Shown: positions 8,474 to 17,669, numbered from the stretch's first letter. The stretch: DNA of 33,975 bases from Cytophagaceae bacterium (GCA_002712765.1 PAUP01000051.1:1-33975); one strand, 5' to 3'. Made by a program: numbers and translations. The notes: a model not told the origin generated them from the sequence alone.

Positions 8474-9118
8474 ATGCGAATATCATTTTTAGTTTTTTTA
8501 TTTTTTGCGTGTAGCTTAAACACTCATGCTCAAGACCTTGCTGTATTAAAATACAAAGGAGGCGGAGACTGGTACAGTAATCCCACGGCAGTGCCTAATC
8601 TCATTCAATTTTGTAATCAAAACATCAATACAGCGATGCGCCCCAAACCAGAGACTGTAGAGGCTGGCAGTACAGATGTATTTCGATTTCCGCTGCTTCA
8701 CATGACAGGCCATGGTAATGTGCTGTTTAGCGATGAGGAGCTCGAAAATTTACGAGATTATTTAAAAAGTGGAGGCTTTATTCACATAGATGACAATTAC
8801 GGCATGGCCGAGTACTTGCCCAAAGCCATAGAAAATCTATTTCCAGGTCAAAAGTTAAAAGAACTCGCGGCGAGTCATCCCATATTTTCTGCAGCCTATC
8901 CATTTCCTGGAGGATTACCTAAGATCCATGAGCATGATGGCAAAAGACCATTAGCTTTAGGGCTATTTTTTGAAGATCGGTTGGTTTTACTATTTACCAC
9001 CGAAAGTGATTTAGGTGATGGCTGGGAAGATCCTGAAGTACACAACGATCCAGAGTCAGTGCGACAAAAGGCCCTTCAAATGGGTGCCAATATTGTCAAA
9101 TACGCCTTCGAAAATTAA
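8474..9118 (+). CDS. DUF4159 domain secreted protein
   Basis: The 214-aa protein has a signal peptide ending THAQ at residue 20. The mature part is a DUF4159 domain: LKYKGGGDWYSNP at the start, then FPLLHMTGHGNVLFSDEE around 72-89 and LRDYLKSGGFIHIDDNYG at 93-110. The latter two resemble the core of ThuA/class-I amidotransferase-like folds. Family function is unknown; the protein should be periplasmic. It is the first gene of a probable operon with the RNA methyltransferase starting 15 nt after its stop. That pairing is probably positional rather than functional. Confidence 0.88.
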   Translation: MRISFLVFLFFACSLNTHAQDLAVLKYKGGGDWYSNPTAVPNLIQFCNQNINTAMRPKPETVEAGSTDVFRFPLLHMTGHGNVLFSDEELENLRDYLKSGGFIHIDDNYGMAEYLPKAIENLFPGQKLKELAASHPIFSAAYPFPGGLPKIHEHDGKRPLALGLFFEDRLVLLFTTESDLGDGWEDPEVHNDPESVRQKALQMGANIVKYAFEN

Positions 9119-9133
9119 TCGATAATAGTCTTT

Positions 9134-9634
9134 ATGACACAGTTAACGCATCAGGCCCACTCTCCTAGTCAAAGCGACACACAGATTATCGTGTGTTGTG
9201 ATCAGGTAAAAGGTCCTGCCAATTTGGGCGCTATTTTTAGATTGGCCGATGCCTTTGGCGTTGCTGAACTCGTGCTTTTTAATGCCGAGCTATCTTTACA
9301 AAGTAGCCGCTTTAAACGCACCGCACGCCATACCCAAACAAGAGTACGCTTTCGCGAAAGCGCAAACCTTATCCAGACCATTGACCACTATCACCAGCAA
9401 GGATATAGCAGTATTGCTCTTGAGATAACCGATCAAAGCCTGCCCTTAGACCAGAACCAACAGAGCGACTTAGATAAGATCGTTCTTATTGTAGGTGATG
9501 AAAACCACGGCATTAGTGAAGCTGTCTTAGCCATAGCTTCTAAGCATGTACACATACCCATGCGAGGTCAAAACAGCAGTATGAATGTGGCTCAAGCTTT
9601 AGGAATTGCCCTCTACCAATACACCCAATCATAA
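9134..9634 (+). CDS. TrmH/SpoU-family RNA 2'-O-methyltransferase
   Basis: The 166-aa protein is one SPOUT domain with the three SpoU motifs. Motif 1 is NLGAIFR at 30-36, motif 2 is LIVGDENHGIS at 118-128, and motif 3 is IPMRGQNSSMNVAQALGIA at 141-159. The trefoil-knot SAM-binding elements are therefore intact. It probably methylates a ribose in tRNA or rRNA; without an N-terminal substrate-binding domain the target cannot be named. A copy of the GCTTTCGCGAAAGC palindrome lies in the coding sequence and is read as FRES. It sits in the operon between DUF4159 and the AI-2E transporter. Confidence 0.92.
   Translation: MTQLTHQAHSPSQSDTQIIVCCDQVKGPANLGAIFRLADAFGVAELVLFNAELSLQSSRFKRTARHTQTRVRFRESANLIQTIDHYHQQGYSSIALEITDQSLPLDQNQQSDLDKIVLIVGDENHGISEAVLAIASKHVHIPMRGQNSSMNVAQALGIALYQYTQS
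9348..9361. repeat. GCTTTCGCGAAAGC palindrome, copy 1
   Basis: An exact 14-bp palindrome (16 bp with flanking C and G) inside the RNA methyltransferase gene, read in the CGC TTT CGC GAA AGC frame. Confidence 0.95.
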
Positions 9635-9650
9635 TACTTATATTTGAGCT

Positions 9651-10739
9651 ATGAAGTCATCAGAAATAAGCTATGGCATACTGCGTGCCGTTGGTGTAAT
9701 TGCAGGCGTTTTTGCCTTATTATGGTTTTTGTATACCATTAGTAGTGTGTTGATTTACATCGCTATTGCAGCGGTGATCTCCCTAATAGGACGACCTATA
9801 ATCAAACTATTACGCCGCCGTCTCAAGTTCAACAATGGGTTGGCCGTGGCCTTGACTATGCTCATTATATTTGGAACCATACTAGGTATTATGGCTATGT
9901 TTATACCACTCATTGTCGAGCAAGGTCAAAATTTATCTCTTCTCAATATCGAAGGCTTACAAGAATCGATGACCCGTCTAGTAAATGAGATTGACACTTA
10001 TCTGGCTTCAAAAAACATTGATCTTTTAGAAACTCTAGGCAATACCGATTGGAGTTCGACCTTTAGTTTTGCAGCGGTTCCCAATTTGTTAAACGGCATA
10101 TTTGGAGCCTTAGGCTCTTTTGGTATTGGCTTATTTTCGGTGATTTTTATTTCCTTTTTTCTACTCAAAGATAGCGCCTTATTACACGGTGGGCTGATGA
10201 CCTTTGTCAAAGACGAAAATGAATACCGCATGACCCAATCCTTTAATAAAATCAAAGATTTGTTATCGCGCTATTTTCTGGGCTTATTGCTACAAATTTT
10301 AATCCTCTTTGTCATCTATACCATAATCTTACTCCTATTCGGGATTAACAATGCCTTGGTTATTGCTTTTTTGTGCGCCTTGCTCAATCTCATCCCATAC
10401 ATTGGCCCCTTAGTAGGCGGTATATTGATGTTTGTACTTTCGATGAGTAGTAATTTAGGCTTTGACTTTCAAACTGTTATTTTACCTACTACGATTAAGG
10501 TAATGATTGGATATTTTATCGCTCAAATTATCGACAATTTTATTAGTCAGCCTTTTATTTTTGGGAGTAGTGTCAAATCACATCCGTTAGAAATTTTTCT
10601 CATCATCATCATAGGTGGCTTGCTCTTTGGCATTATGGGCATGGTGGTAGCCGTACCCGTGTATACGGCGGTTAAAGTAATTGCCAAAGAATTTATGCCC
10701 AACCTTAAAATTGTTCAAAAACTCACCCGTGATCTCTGA
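9651..10739 (+). CDS. AI-2E family transporter (PerM/YdiK-like)
   Basis: This 362-aa inner-membrane protein has about eight spans in the family's layout: two or three N-terminal helices, a soluble stretch around 85-135, then the main membrane block. The characteristic LNLIPYIGPLVGGI lies around 246-259 and the last helix ends GMVVAVPVYTAVKV. Relatives are described as AI-2 exporters or as sodium/proton antiporters, so the substrate is open. Its TGA overlaps the next gene's ATG by one base, a sign of translational coupling with the THUMP-like methyltransferase. Confidence 0.93.
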   Translation: MKSSEISYGILRAVGVIAGVFALLWFLYTISSVLIYIAIAAVISLIGRPIIKLLRRRLKFNNGLAVALTMLIIFGTILGIMAMFIPLIVEQGQNLSLLNIEGLQESMTRLVNEIDTYLASKNIDLLETLGNTDWSSTFSFAAVPNLLNGIFGALGSFGIGLFSVIFISFFLLKDSALLHGGLMTFVKDENEYRMTQSFNKIKDLLSRYFLGLLLQILILFVIYTIILLLFGINNALVIAFLCALLNLIPYIGPLVGGILMFVLSMSSNLGFDFQTVILPTTIKVMIGYFIAQIIDNFISQPFIFGSSVKSHPLEIFLIIIIGGLLFGIMGMVVAVPVYTAVKVIAKEFMPNLKIVQKLTRDL

Positions 10740-11920
10740 TGAACGCTGCATTATTACGTCCCGATGTTCAGGCTTATCTCAGTGAACACGCGCATACAGA
10801 CCTACACACTTTTATTTTAAAAGGAAGCCCTTTTGAAGATGTGAGCATTCAAGAACTGGCCCAACAACTCGATGGTCGAAGAAGGATGCGACACAAATTA
10901 CCACTATGGCATAAAACCGATGGTATCCTTTTTCCTCCAAAACTCAATCTAGAACAAACATCATCTGAGGTCACGGCTTCCTACAAAGCCTCTTTAATGA
11001 AAGGAGTAACACTTTTTGATGGCACTGGTGGTTTTGGTATCGATAGTTATTATTTTGCTCAACAATTGCCTCAAATTACCTATACCGAGAAAAATGAGTC
11101 ACTATTCGCTTTCGCGAAAGCAAACTTTGAACAATTACAAGTTGACAATCTAACTATGGTTCAAGGTGATTCTTTAAACTATCTCAAAGCGCATCATTCT
11201 AATTATGATGTGATGTACTTTGATCCAGGCCGCAGAGATTCTACCAAAACTAAGGTGTTTAGACTGGAAGATTGTGAGCCAGATATTGTGATGCACCGTA
11301 GGTTTTTACTTGGCAAGACAAAACAGCTCTGGGTAAAGACAGCGCCATTTCTAGATATTACAGCCGCGGCCAATGCCTTAAAACAGGTATCGCAATTACA
11401 CATAATAGCCGTAGACAATGAGGTCAAAGAATTGTTGTGGTGTGTTGAGGATGTCTCCCCCACTTATGATTATACGATTACTGTAGTAAATCTTAAAAAA
11501 ACACCATCAGATAAACAAACGTTTAGACATAGTGACTTGCGCAAGGCTACTGCACGCTATGCCGCTCCAGGAAAGTTTCTCTACGAGCCCAACGCTGCGC
11601 TGTTAAAAGCAGGTGCCTTTGAGTGGATTGGTGATCACTTTTCTTTATACAAGCTCGAAAAACACAGTCATTTATATACCTCAGACCAACTCATTGTCTT
11701 TCCCGGTAGATGTTTTAACATCCTTGAAGTATTTCCGTATTCCAAAGCACTCAAAAAGCGCTATGCTGGTAAACAGTACAATGTGACTACCCGCAATTTC
11801 CCACTAAAAGTAGCCGATATTAGAAAAAAACTCAATATCAAAGACGGTGGCAGCGCTTATCTATTTTTTACCACTTTGGTAGATCAATCTCTTGTTGTCA
11901 TAGAATGCACAAAGGCTTAG
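10739..11920 (+). CDS. Class I SAM methyltransferase with THUMP-like domain
   Basis: The 393-aa protein has an N-terminal helical region. SAM motif I, LFDGTGGFG, is at 92-100, followed by an acidic strand end (TEKNE, 116-120) and GDSLNYL at 143-149. The catalytic-loop-like DPGRRD is at 162-167. The C-terminal part (about 290-390) resembles the THUMP-like domain described for this Bacteroidota family, which suggests RNA as substrate. The position of the modified base is unknown. It overlaps the AI-2E gene by 1 nt. Its stop lies only 8 nt from the stop of the convergent protease gene. An exact GCTTTCGCGAAAGC copy within it is read as AFAKA. Confidence 0.88.
   Translation: MNAALLRPDVQAYLSEHAHTDLHTFILKGSPFEDVSIQELAQQLDGRRRMRHKLPLWHKTDGILFPPKLNLEQTSSEVTASYKASLMKGVTLFDGTGGFGIDSYYFAQQLPQITYTEKNESLFAFAKANFEQLQVDNLTMVQGDSLNYLKAHHSNYDVMYFDPGRRDSTKTKVFRLEDCEPDIVMHRRFLLGKTKQLWVKTAPFLDITAAANALKQVSQLHIIAVDNEVKELLWCVEDVSPTYDYTITVVNLKKTPSDKQTFRHSDLRKATARYAAPGKFLYEPNAALLKAGAFEWIGDHFSLYKLEKHSHLYTSDQLIVFPGRCFNILEVFPYSKALKKRYAGKQYNVTTRNFPLKVADIRKKLNIKDGGSAYLFFTTLVDQSLVVIECTKA
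11108..11121. repeat. GCTTTCGCGAAAGC palindrome, copy 2
   Basis: An exact 14-bp copy inside the THUMP-like methyltransferase gene, read in the GCT TTC GCG AAA GC frame, a different frame from copy 1. Confidence 0.95.
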
Positions 11921-11928
11921 AACCTCAA

Positions 11929-14421
11929 CTACTTAGGGTCTAATGCCAAATCGATACGTGCCATCAAATCGTCATAGTGATATCTTGTAAGAGTATTTAC
12001 CCCAGCATCACGTGCCGTTCTCAAACTGCGTTTAAGGGTCTGTAATTCGCCACGCACCAAAGCCTGTACATCAGAGGTAGCCACATTATAGGTTAGACCA
12101 GGTTCAAATCCAGCTCTTGCTCGACGTGCTTTTGGGCCTTCATCGGTTAAGAGAAATAACATGCGTTCTACATAAGAGCGCTGCAAATTACGTCTGTATA
12201 TATCCACATTACGTCCTTGACGCGTTTCTTTAAAAAGACCTCTTCTCAAATCACCTAGCATAGTCAAGGCACTGTAATATTCTTGCTGTGTAGTCTCTGC
12301 ATCAATAAGACGTCCCAAACGATCAAAGCTCAATAAACGATTGAGGTATCTCGCCTGTAGTGCGCGCATACGTTCAAAATAGCCTGCATGATCAATATTT
12401 TGGAGTATGGCTGGGTCAATCAACCAAACCGGCGTTTCAAAGAGTTCTTTCTGTAACCATTGCATCGATTCTTTTTGAGCAGCTGCATCCAACGGCTCGT
12501 ATACCATTCCTTCTTGTGTTGGGGTTTTAAGATTTTCATATACACCACCTACATTGGTCACTACATGACCTACATAACGTCCGTAGACACCCAAAAGTTC
12601 TCCATAGAGCTCTTCCAAATCTGCATAATTATTGGTTTTATCTGAAGTCCATTTTGGTAGATTTTGGGCCACATATTTTAGGTTCTTAAGACCATAAGCA
12701 CTTGCTTTGACAGGATCATTGCCTATACCTTCGGTTTGAGATTGGGGATCAAATCTGCTCGATTGTCTTCCAAAAACATACCTAGGATCTCCTTGCTTTT
12801 CTAATATCCATCCATTAAGCGTCTCCTTTTCTTCTTCAGGACTATTGGCATCGGTAATCACGCGATACCCCCAATTGGTCGCATAGTGATCATAAGGGCC
12901 CATCTGACGTATGAAGCGGATATTCTGATCACCAGGTTGAGCGATATAATTGTAACGGGCATAATCCATTAAACTTGCAGCGATACCATACTCTTGTGTG
13001 AAATCACCATCGCGATACGACTCGACATCATAGGCATAACTCGCAGCCATATTGTGAGGAAATCCAAGTGCATGACCTACCTCATGTGCAATAACCATAC
13101 GCATCATCTCTCCTATCTCCTCATCTGGAGTGTTCAAGGTACGGGCACTAGGATTGGCTGCAGCTGTTTCCAATAAGTACCTATTGCGATACGATCTCAG
13201 GTGATTGTGGTACCAAATAATATCACTTTCTATAATTTCGCCGCTTCTAGGGTCGGTAACACTTGGCCCTACCGCATTGCGTGTTGTACTGGCGACATAG
13301 CGCACTACAGAGTAGCGTATATCTTCGGGACTAAATTCTGGATCTTCTTCTGGTGTTGGGGCATCACGAGCAATAATCGCGTTTTTAAAACCAGCGGTTT
13401 CAAAGGGCTTTTGCCAATCTTCTATACCTTGTTTGATATAGGCTCTCAAATTTTCTGGCGTACCTGGGTCCAAATAATAAACGATAGGATTTACAGGTTC
13501 TACCAGTTCACCTCTTTTGTACGCCTCTATATCTTTAGGCTCCAAACGCCAGCGCGTGATATAAGTTTTCTTATCTGCTTTTAAGGCTTCACTACCATAA
13601 TCGTATTGACTCTCTGTAAAAAAGCCTACTCTTGGGTCATACAGTCTGGGTTGCATCGGTGTTTCTGGAAGCAAAATCATAGACTGATTCATTTGCAAGC
13701 TAATGGTCTGAGCGCTGCGCTCTGAAGGTGGTTCGGAGGCATTATAAGTAAAGTCTTGTTTTACTTCTATATTCTCGGGAAAGCTTTTAATACTATTGAT
13801 AAAGCTTCTGCTGGCATCGAGCTTTGATACCTTGTACTCTTTGCGCAATCGCGCAGACAGCCCACTAATGGCCTTTACATCGGTGCTAAAAAGCTTGGTT
13901 ACATCTATAACGGCAGCTGTAGAATCTTTGTTAAAAGCTTTGATCTTAAACGCGTATAAAGTAGGCTCATAATTATTAACCTTTACCGAATTGCTAATGG
14001 CCTTTGTCGAATCGGCCACATTGGTAAACGACTTTATTTTTAATAAAATCCTGTCGTTGTAGCGTTGCCAGTGTACCACCTGTTCATTGGTTTTGGAACC
14101 AGCATTAACATACCCGCCTCCTAGGCCAAGGGGGATTTGGGCAATACGACTCACCCATAACATATCTTTCTCTAAGTGTTCAAAAGGAATTTCGTAGTAA
14201 AAGTCTTCTTTTATACGATGTACATGAAAAAGACCACTATCGCTTACCGCTTCTTTGGTAATGACATCTTTATAGTCTTTGATATCTTTTTTCTCTTTTT
14301 TACTGTCTGTAACTTGAGCTTCGACAGCTTCTTTTTTACGTTTGCGTTTAGAGCGTTGTGCTTGTAGGGGCAGGGTAAATAATAAGCTCAAGAATAGAGC
14401 AAAGTAAAAAGTAGTTCTCAT
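11929..14421 (-). CDS. Secreted zinc-dependent metalloprotease (metzincin, DUF5117/DUF5118-type)
   Basis: The 830-aa precursor has a signal peptide ending LQAQ at residue 22, then a lysine/arginine-rich stretch (RSKRKRKKE). N-terminal DUF5118- and DUF5117-like regions cover about 40-300. The catalytic domain holds the metzincin zinc site HEVGHALGFPH at 446-456 and a Met-turn SLMDYARYNY at 483-492. About 340 residues of C-terminal helical domain follow. The three zinc-ligand histidines and the catalytic Glu are present, so it should be active, in the periplasm or beyond. Substrates are unknown. No T9SS sorting domain is seen at the C-terminus. It is monocistronic and convergent with the preceding operon. 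Confidence 0.92.
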   Translation of the reverse strand: MRTTFYFALFLSLLFTLPLQAQRSKRKRKKEAVEAQVTDSKKEKKDIKDYKDVITKEAVSDSGLFHVHRIKEDFYYEIPFEHLEKDMLWVSRIAQIPLGLGGGYVNAGSKTNEQVVHWQRYNDRILLKIKSFTNVADSTKAISNSVKVNNYEPTLYAFKIKAFNKDSTAAVIDVTKLFSTDVKAISGLSARLRKEYKVSKLDASRSFINSIKSFPENIEVKQDFTYNASEPPSERSAQTISLQMNQSMILLPETPMQPRLYDPRVGFFTESQYDYGSEALKADKKTYITRWRLEPKDIEAYKRGELVEPVNPIVYYLDPGTPENLRAYIKQGIEDWQKPFETAGFKNAIIARDAPTPEEDPEFSPEDIRYSVVRYVASTTRNAVGPSVTDPRSGEIIESDIIWYHNHLRSYRNRYLLETAAANPSARTLNTPDEEIGEMMRMVIAHEVGHALGFPHNMAASYAYDVESYRDGDFTQEYGIAASLMDYARYNYIAQPGDQNIRFIRQMGPYDHYATNWGYRVITDANSPEEEKETLNGWILEKQGDPRYVFGRQSSRFDPQSQTEGIGNDPVKASAYGLKNLKYVAQNLPKWTSDKTNNYADLEELYGELLGVYGRYVGHVVTNVGGVYENLKTPTQEGMVYEPLDAAAQKESMQWLQKELFETPVWLIDPAILQNIDHAGYFERMRALQARYLNRLLSFDRLGRLIDAETTQQEYYSALTMLGDLRRGLFKETRQGRNVDIYRRNLQRSYVERMLFLLTDEGPKARRARAGFEPGLTYNVATSDVQALVRGELQTLKRSLRTARDAGVNTLTRYHYDDLMARIDLALDPK

Positions 14422-14527
14422 AAGTCGACGGTTAAAAATCGATCGAAAATAAGAAATGTAAGCCGTAGCGCCTGCTGTACTTTATAGGATTAACATATGT
14501 TTAAGAGCCTTTGTGACCACAATTTCC

Positions 14528-14541
14528 GCTTTCGCGAAACC
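14528..14541. repeat. Imperfect GCTTTCGCGAAA palindrome beside repeat array 2
   Basis: CGCTTTCGCGAAACC matches 13 of 14 bases of the palindrome found elsewhere. It directly precedes the second 45-bp repeat array, and its right end runs into the array's ACCGAGCACAGC segment. Confidence 0.7.
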
Positions 14542-14550
14542 GAGCACAGC

Positions 14551-14766
14551 GAGGTTCACGACCGTAGGGAGAGCGCAGCGATAAACCGAGCACAGCGAGG
14601 TTCACGACCGTAGGGAGAGCACAGCGATAAACCTAGGTTACGAGGTTCACGACCGTAGGGAGAGCGCAGCGATAAACCGAGGTTACGAGGTTCACGACAG
14701 TAGGGAGAGCACAGCGGTAAACCGAGGTTACGAGGTTCACGACCTGAGCAGCGCCAAGCGATACAT
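14551..14766. repeat. Tandem array of 45-bp repeats (array 2)
   Basis: Copies start at 14551 (46 bp), 14597, 14642 and 14687 (45 bp each), with a truncated fifth at 14732. The consensus starts GAGGTTCACGACCGTAGGGA, continues GAGCGCAGCGATAAACC and ends with GAGCACAGC or GAGGTTAC. It shares most of its bases and its orientation with array 1 but has its own fixed differences, so each array has been homogenised separately. It fills most of the 365-bp gap 14422-14786. The rest of the gap (14422-14527) holds only the protease promoter region and shows no gene. Confidence 0.95.
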
Positions 14767-14786
14767 ACGTCTTTCACAAAATGCAT

Positions 14787-15731
14787 TTACTGCTTAGACA
14801 GTCGAATACGCACCGGGCGAGGATCTGGATTACCGGCACCACTCCAGCCTTCGTAGCCCTCTATAAATTGAATTTCAAAGACACTATCGTCTTCAGGGTT
14901 GGCAAGCCCATAATTGGTATCATCAGGGCCTAATAGGATGTTAAGTTGCGATTCGCGACACAGCCCATTTAAAGACTCGTACATTTTAGGGAAAATCAAA
15001 TCACAGCCTATCGTAAACTCAAAAGTGCCCGCACCAAAAGGTGCTAATCGCACATTTGGAGAATTTCCAGCTACAATCTCGACCACACGTGAAGGGCCAA
15101 AGGTGGGTCCAAAACTGCCTTCTATGAGAGTGGTATACAAATAAGTACCTGTAAATAAGTCTGAAGCTACAGGCGTCACTACAGGAATGCGATATCGATA
15201 CGGAGATTTAAAAAAACAGTCATCTGTAAGTATAGAAGCACTGGCTGTAGGAGTGTCGTAAGATCTCCCGTCGGTGAGGTTTAGAATAAGCGTTAATTCA
15301 AAAAAATCACTACAACTTACCTCAGTCGGAATAAGCCCTACTCCAGCAATAGCTTCACCCAATGTTATGCTGAGATTGGTTCTTAACAAACCATCTGGGC
15401 CCACTGAGAAATCACTCTTAGGTAGATTTTTTAAAAATATCGATGGCGATGGATTAACGCCATTGTCAGGAGTATTATCAAGAAATTGGATAAAGATATC
15501 GACATCCTTAAAGAGCCCTCCTTCTTCTAAGTCCATTTCTTCTATGGTCACATCAAAAGTACTCTCGAGATCATTTACATCAAATACACTTTGATTAAAG
15601 GAGATATTGCGCAAGATAGCGCCTCGTTCTACTTCTTCCAAAACCTCCTCTATGGCTTTGTCTCCATCCGTACACTGGAAAAGTGATACAGTTGCTAGAA
15701 GTAGGAATATATATTTTAAAAGTTTTGTCAT
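14787..15731 (-). CDS. Paralogous lipoprotein, fourth gene of a four-member operon
   Basis: This 314-aa precursor has a hydrophobic leader and a lipobox-like LFQC (Cys20), followed by acidic TDGD. All four paralogues share EVERGAxLR (here near 33-41), an acidic EExDxExG block, FxDxTPxNG (here 83-91), a TDGR loop, FTGxY, LLGPD and NPxDDSVFE, and end in SKQ. In this copy the last shared cysteine is missing (SGAGNP), while an extra Cys lies at 172, so its disulfides may differ. It is probably a periplasmic or surface-facing outer-membrane lipoprotein. No function is recognised. Its start overlaps the preceding gene's stop by 1 nt. Confidence 0.85.
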   Translation of the reverse strand: MTKLLKYIFLLLATVSLFQCTDGDKAIEEVLEEVERGAILRNISFNQSVFDVNDLESTFDVTIEEMDLEEGGLFKDVDIFIQFLDNTPDNGVNPSPSIFLKNLPKSDFSVGPDGLLRTNLSITLGEAIAGVGLIPTEVSCSDFFELTLILNLTDGRSYDTPTASASILTDDCFFKSPYRYRIPVVTPVASDLFTGTYLYTTLIEGSFGPTFGPSRVVEIVAGNSPNVRLAPFGAGTFEFTIGCDLIFPKMYESLNGLCRESQLNILLGPDDTNYGLANPEDDSVFEIQFIEGYEGWSGAGNPDPRPVRIRLSKQ

Positions 15732-16684
15732 TATTGTTTAGATAAACGGATTACTACAGGTACTTCGGGCATATTGCAAAAGGCATCATAGCCTTCAAAG
15801 GCTTCGACAAATTTTAGTTCTAGAACAGCATCATCATTTTGATTGGTCAACCCTGGCTCGCGATCTGGACCTAGAAGTACTCTATCAGAAAAGTCCGAAG
15901 AACAACCAAACCCACTTTTTTGATAGCGGGTCACTACTGCAGCATCACAAACCACACTAAATTCAAAAGGGACCGTTTCGCTATTAAGCCGCGCCTCAAA
16001 CACCCTGACATTGTTGGAATGTCCTTGGGTTAGGGTTACTAATTGACCGTCATTAAAAGTAGGTCCAAAAAAACCCTCCTCTTCAATGCTAAGTCTGTAA
16101 GTACCTGTAAAAGCCGTCTCCTCTATAGGTTCGACGATATTGATTACATACGAAAAGGGAGACTTAAAAAATCCGGTGTTGTTCACTACAGTACCACTAG
16201 AATTAGAAGTAGTAAAAACTCTACCATCGGTTAAAGCTAAGGCCAGGTCAATTCGAAATTGGTCTTTACAACTAACACTTTCATAGGCAACAGTGGTAAG
16301 ATTGAGAAGCTCTGCAAAACTAAATTGCAATTTGGTAATGGGCAGTCCATTAGCGCCTGGTTCAAAATCACCTTGAGTTAAGGCCATGGCTTGCACTGTA
16401 TTACTTGTGTTATCACCATTTTCTGGTGTGTTATCAACAAAGCGTACACTAATAGAAACCGATTCTAAAAGGTCTCCCTCTTCAATATCTTGTTCTTCTA
16501 GATCTATATCAACAACAGCTGCGGTATCATTAATATCAAATTCGGCATTATTGATTTGCAGGGTGCGCAACACAGCACCCCGATCTACCTCTACCAGAAC
16601 TTCTTCTATGGCTTTGTCTCCTTCTGTACATCCTATACTTAAGACTAAAGCTGTTGTCAATATGCCAAATAATCTCTTTTTCAT
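15731..16684 (-). CDS. Paralogous lipoprotein, third gene of a four-member operon
   Basis: The 317-aa precursor starts MKKRLFGILTTALVLSIGC. Cys19 is the probable lipidated residue, followed by TEGD. It carries the family marks EVDRGAVLRT, FVDNTPENG, VSCKDQF, TDGR, FTGTY, FFGPTF, LLGPD, NQNDDAVLEL and the C-terminal RLSKQ. The shared cysteines in VSC, VVC, FGC and FCN are all present. It lies between two paralogues, 9 nt after the one upstream and overlapping the one downstream by 1 nt (TAATG), so translation is probably coupled. Its role is unknown. The family looks like a secreted beta-rich protein, judging from strand-like alternation. Confidence 0.85.
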   Translation of the reverse strand: MKKRLFGILTTALVLSIGCTEGDKAIEEVLVEVDRGAVLRTLQINNAEFDINDTAAVVDIDLEEQDIEEGDLLESVSISVRFVDNTPENGDNTSNTVQAMALTQGDFEPGANGLPITKLQFSFAELLNLTTVAYESVSCKDQFRIDLALALTDGRVFTTSNSSGTVVNNTGFFKSPFSYVINIVEPIEETAFTGTYRLSIEEEGFFGPTFNDGQLVTLTQGHSNNVRVFEARLNSETVPFEFSVVCDAAVVTRYQKSGFGCSSDFSDRVLLGPDREPGLTNQNDDAVLELKFVEAFEGYDAFCNMPEVPVVIRLSKQ

Positions 16685-16693
16685 AGTATATCT

Positions 16694-17668
16694 TTATTGT
16701 TTTGAAAATCTATAACGACTAGGTGCTGTTGTAAAATCGCAACTCCCATCATAGCCAAGGTAGCCCTCTACAAACCACAATTCAAAAACGCTATCATCAT
16801 CGGGATTGATCACGGCATTAACAACATCAGGCCCTAAAAGTAAGGGTGCAGCATTAAACCTGCAACTACCTTCAGGAGAAGACAATTGATATCTCCCAAA
16901 AAAGGTTTGATCACATGCTATTTTAAAATCCCACAACCGTTTTTCTTCTAAACCGCGATGATACAAATTGTGATAAGCCAAAAACTGTCTGGTACTAGCA
17001 GAGCGTCCTATCTCTATTTCAACGATATCCGATTCGACAAAGGTGGGCCCGTTTGGACCATCAAGTATGGACTCGATGATATAGGTACCCGTAAACAAGT
17101 CTGGCGAGATACTTTCAACCACTGGGATGCTATAGGTAAAAGGCGAACTAAAAAAAGTATAAGAGCCTATGATCAACGAACTAGAATTGGCGGTAGAAAA
17201 ACGACGCCCGTCACTTAAACCTAGATCAAAACGCAACACAAACTCGTCGGTACAATGTACTTGGCCAACGCTTAAAGATAATGCCTCCAAAGCCTCTTGA
17301 AAATTTAGGCTATACGATAATTGTGGTAAGCCATTGACACTACTTTCAAAACGCCCTTTTTCAATGATTTCTATCCGTTTTTCTGGAATGTGATCTGTCC
17401 CATTTTCTGGGGTTCTATCCTTAAATTCGAGCCATACATCTACCGATTCTAAAAGTGCACCATCTTCAACATCCATTTCTTCCAGTACAATAGTTACCCC
17501 ACTACTGAGATCGGAAGTGACAAATTCGTCATTGCGCAATAAAGAGGTACGTAAAACTGCACCTCGTTCAACCTCTTCAAGAACAGTTTCTATGGCCTTA
17601 TCGCCATCGGTACAGTTTGTAAAAAGACCGATAAATAATACCGCAATTAAAAGTAGATTTTTTTTCAT
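16694..17668 (-). CDS. Paralogous lipoprotein, second gene of a four-member operon
   Basis: I place the start at the ATG at 17668, which gives a 324-aa precursor with leader MKKNLLLIAVLFIGLFTNC (Cys19) and then TDGD. The open frame continues upstream to 17890, but that stretch overlaps the previous paralogue and does not look like a leader. Family marks are EVERGAVLRT, EEMDVEDGALLESVDVW, FKDRTPENG, VHCTDEF, LSDGR, FTGTY, LLGPD, NPDDDSVFEL, DGSC and RFSKQ. It begins 1 nt after the preceding gene's stop. It contains a longer insert than its sisters around YHNLYHRGLEEKR. Function unknown. Confidence 0.85.
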   Translation of the reverse strand: MKKNLLLIAVLFIGLFTNCTDGDKAIETVLEEVERGAVLRTSLLRNDEFVTSDLSSGVTIVLEEMDVEDGALLESVDVWLEFKDRTPENGTDHIPEKRIEIIEKGRFESSVNGLPQLSYSLNFQEALEALSLSVGQVHCTDEFVLRFDLGLSDGRRFSTANSSSLIIGSYTFFSSPFTYSIPVVESISPDLFTGTYIIESILDGPNGPTFVESDIVEIEIGRSASTRQFLAYHNLYHRGLEEKRLWDFKIACDQTFFGRYQLSSPEGSCRFNAAPLLLGPDVVNAVINPDDDSVFELWFVEGYLGYDGSCDFTTAPSRYRFSKQ

Positions 17669-17669
17669 A

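Noticed and set aside
12460-13584. Several plus-strand frames of 60-127 residues inside the metalloprotease gene.
   Set aside because: They are antisense shadows of a well-supported protein with signal peptide and intact zinc site, and their translations look non-protein-like.
14556-14786. 76-residue open frame through array 2, starting directly after the last lipoprotein stop, with a 15-residue repeat (REPRNLGLS...).
   Set aside because: It is open only because the repeat unit is 45 bp (a multiple of three) and lacks stops in that frame. Its composition is unlike neighbouring proteins and its N-terminus is not a plausible leader.
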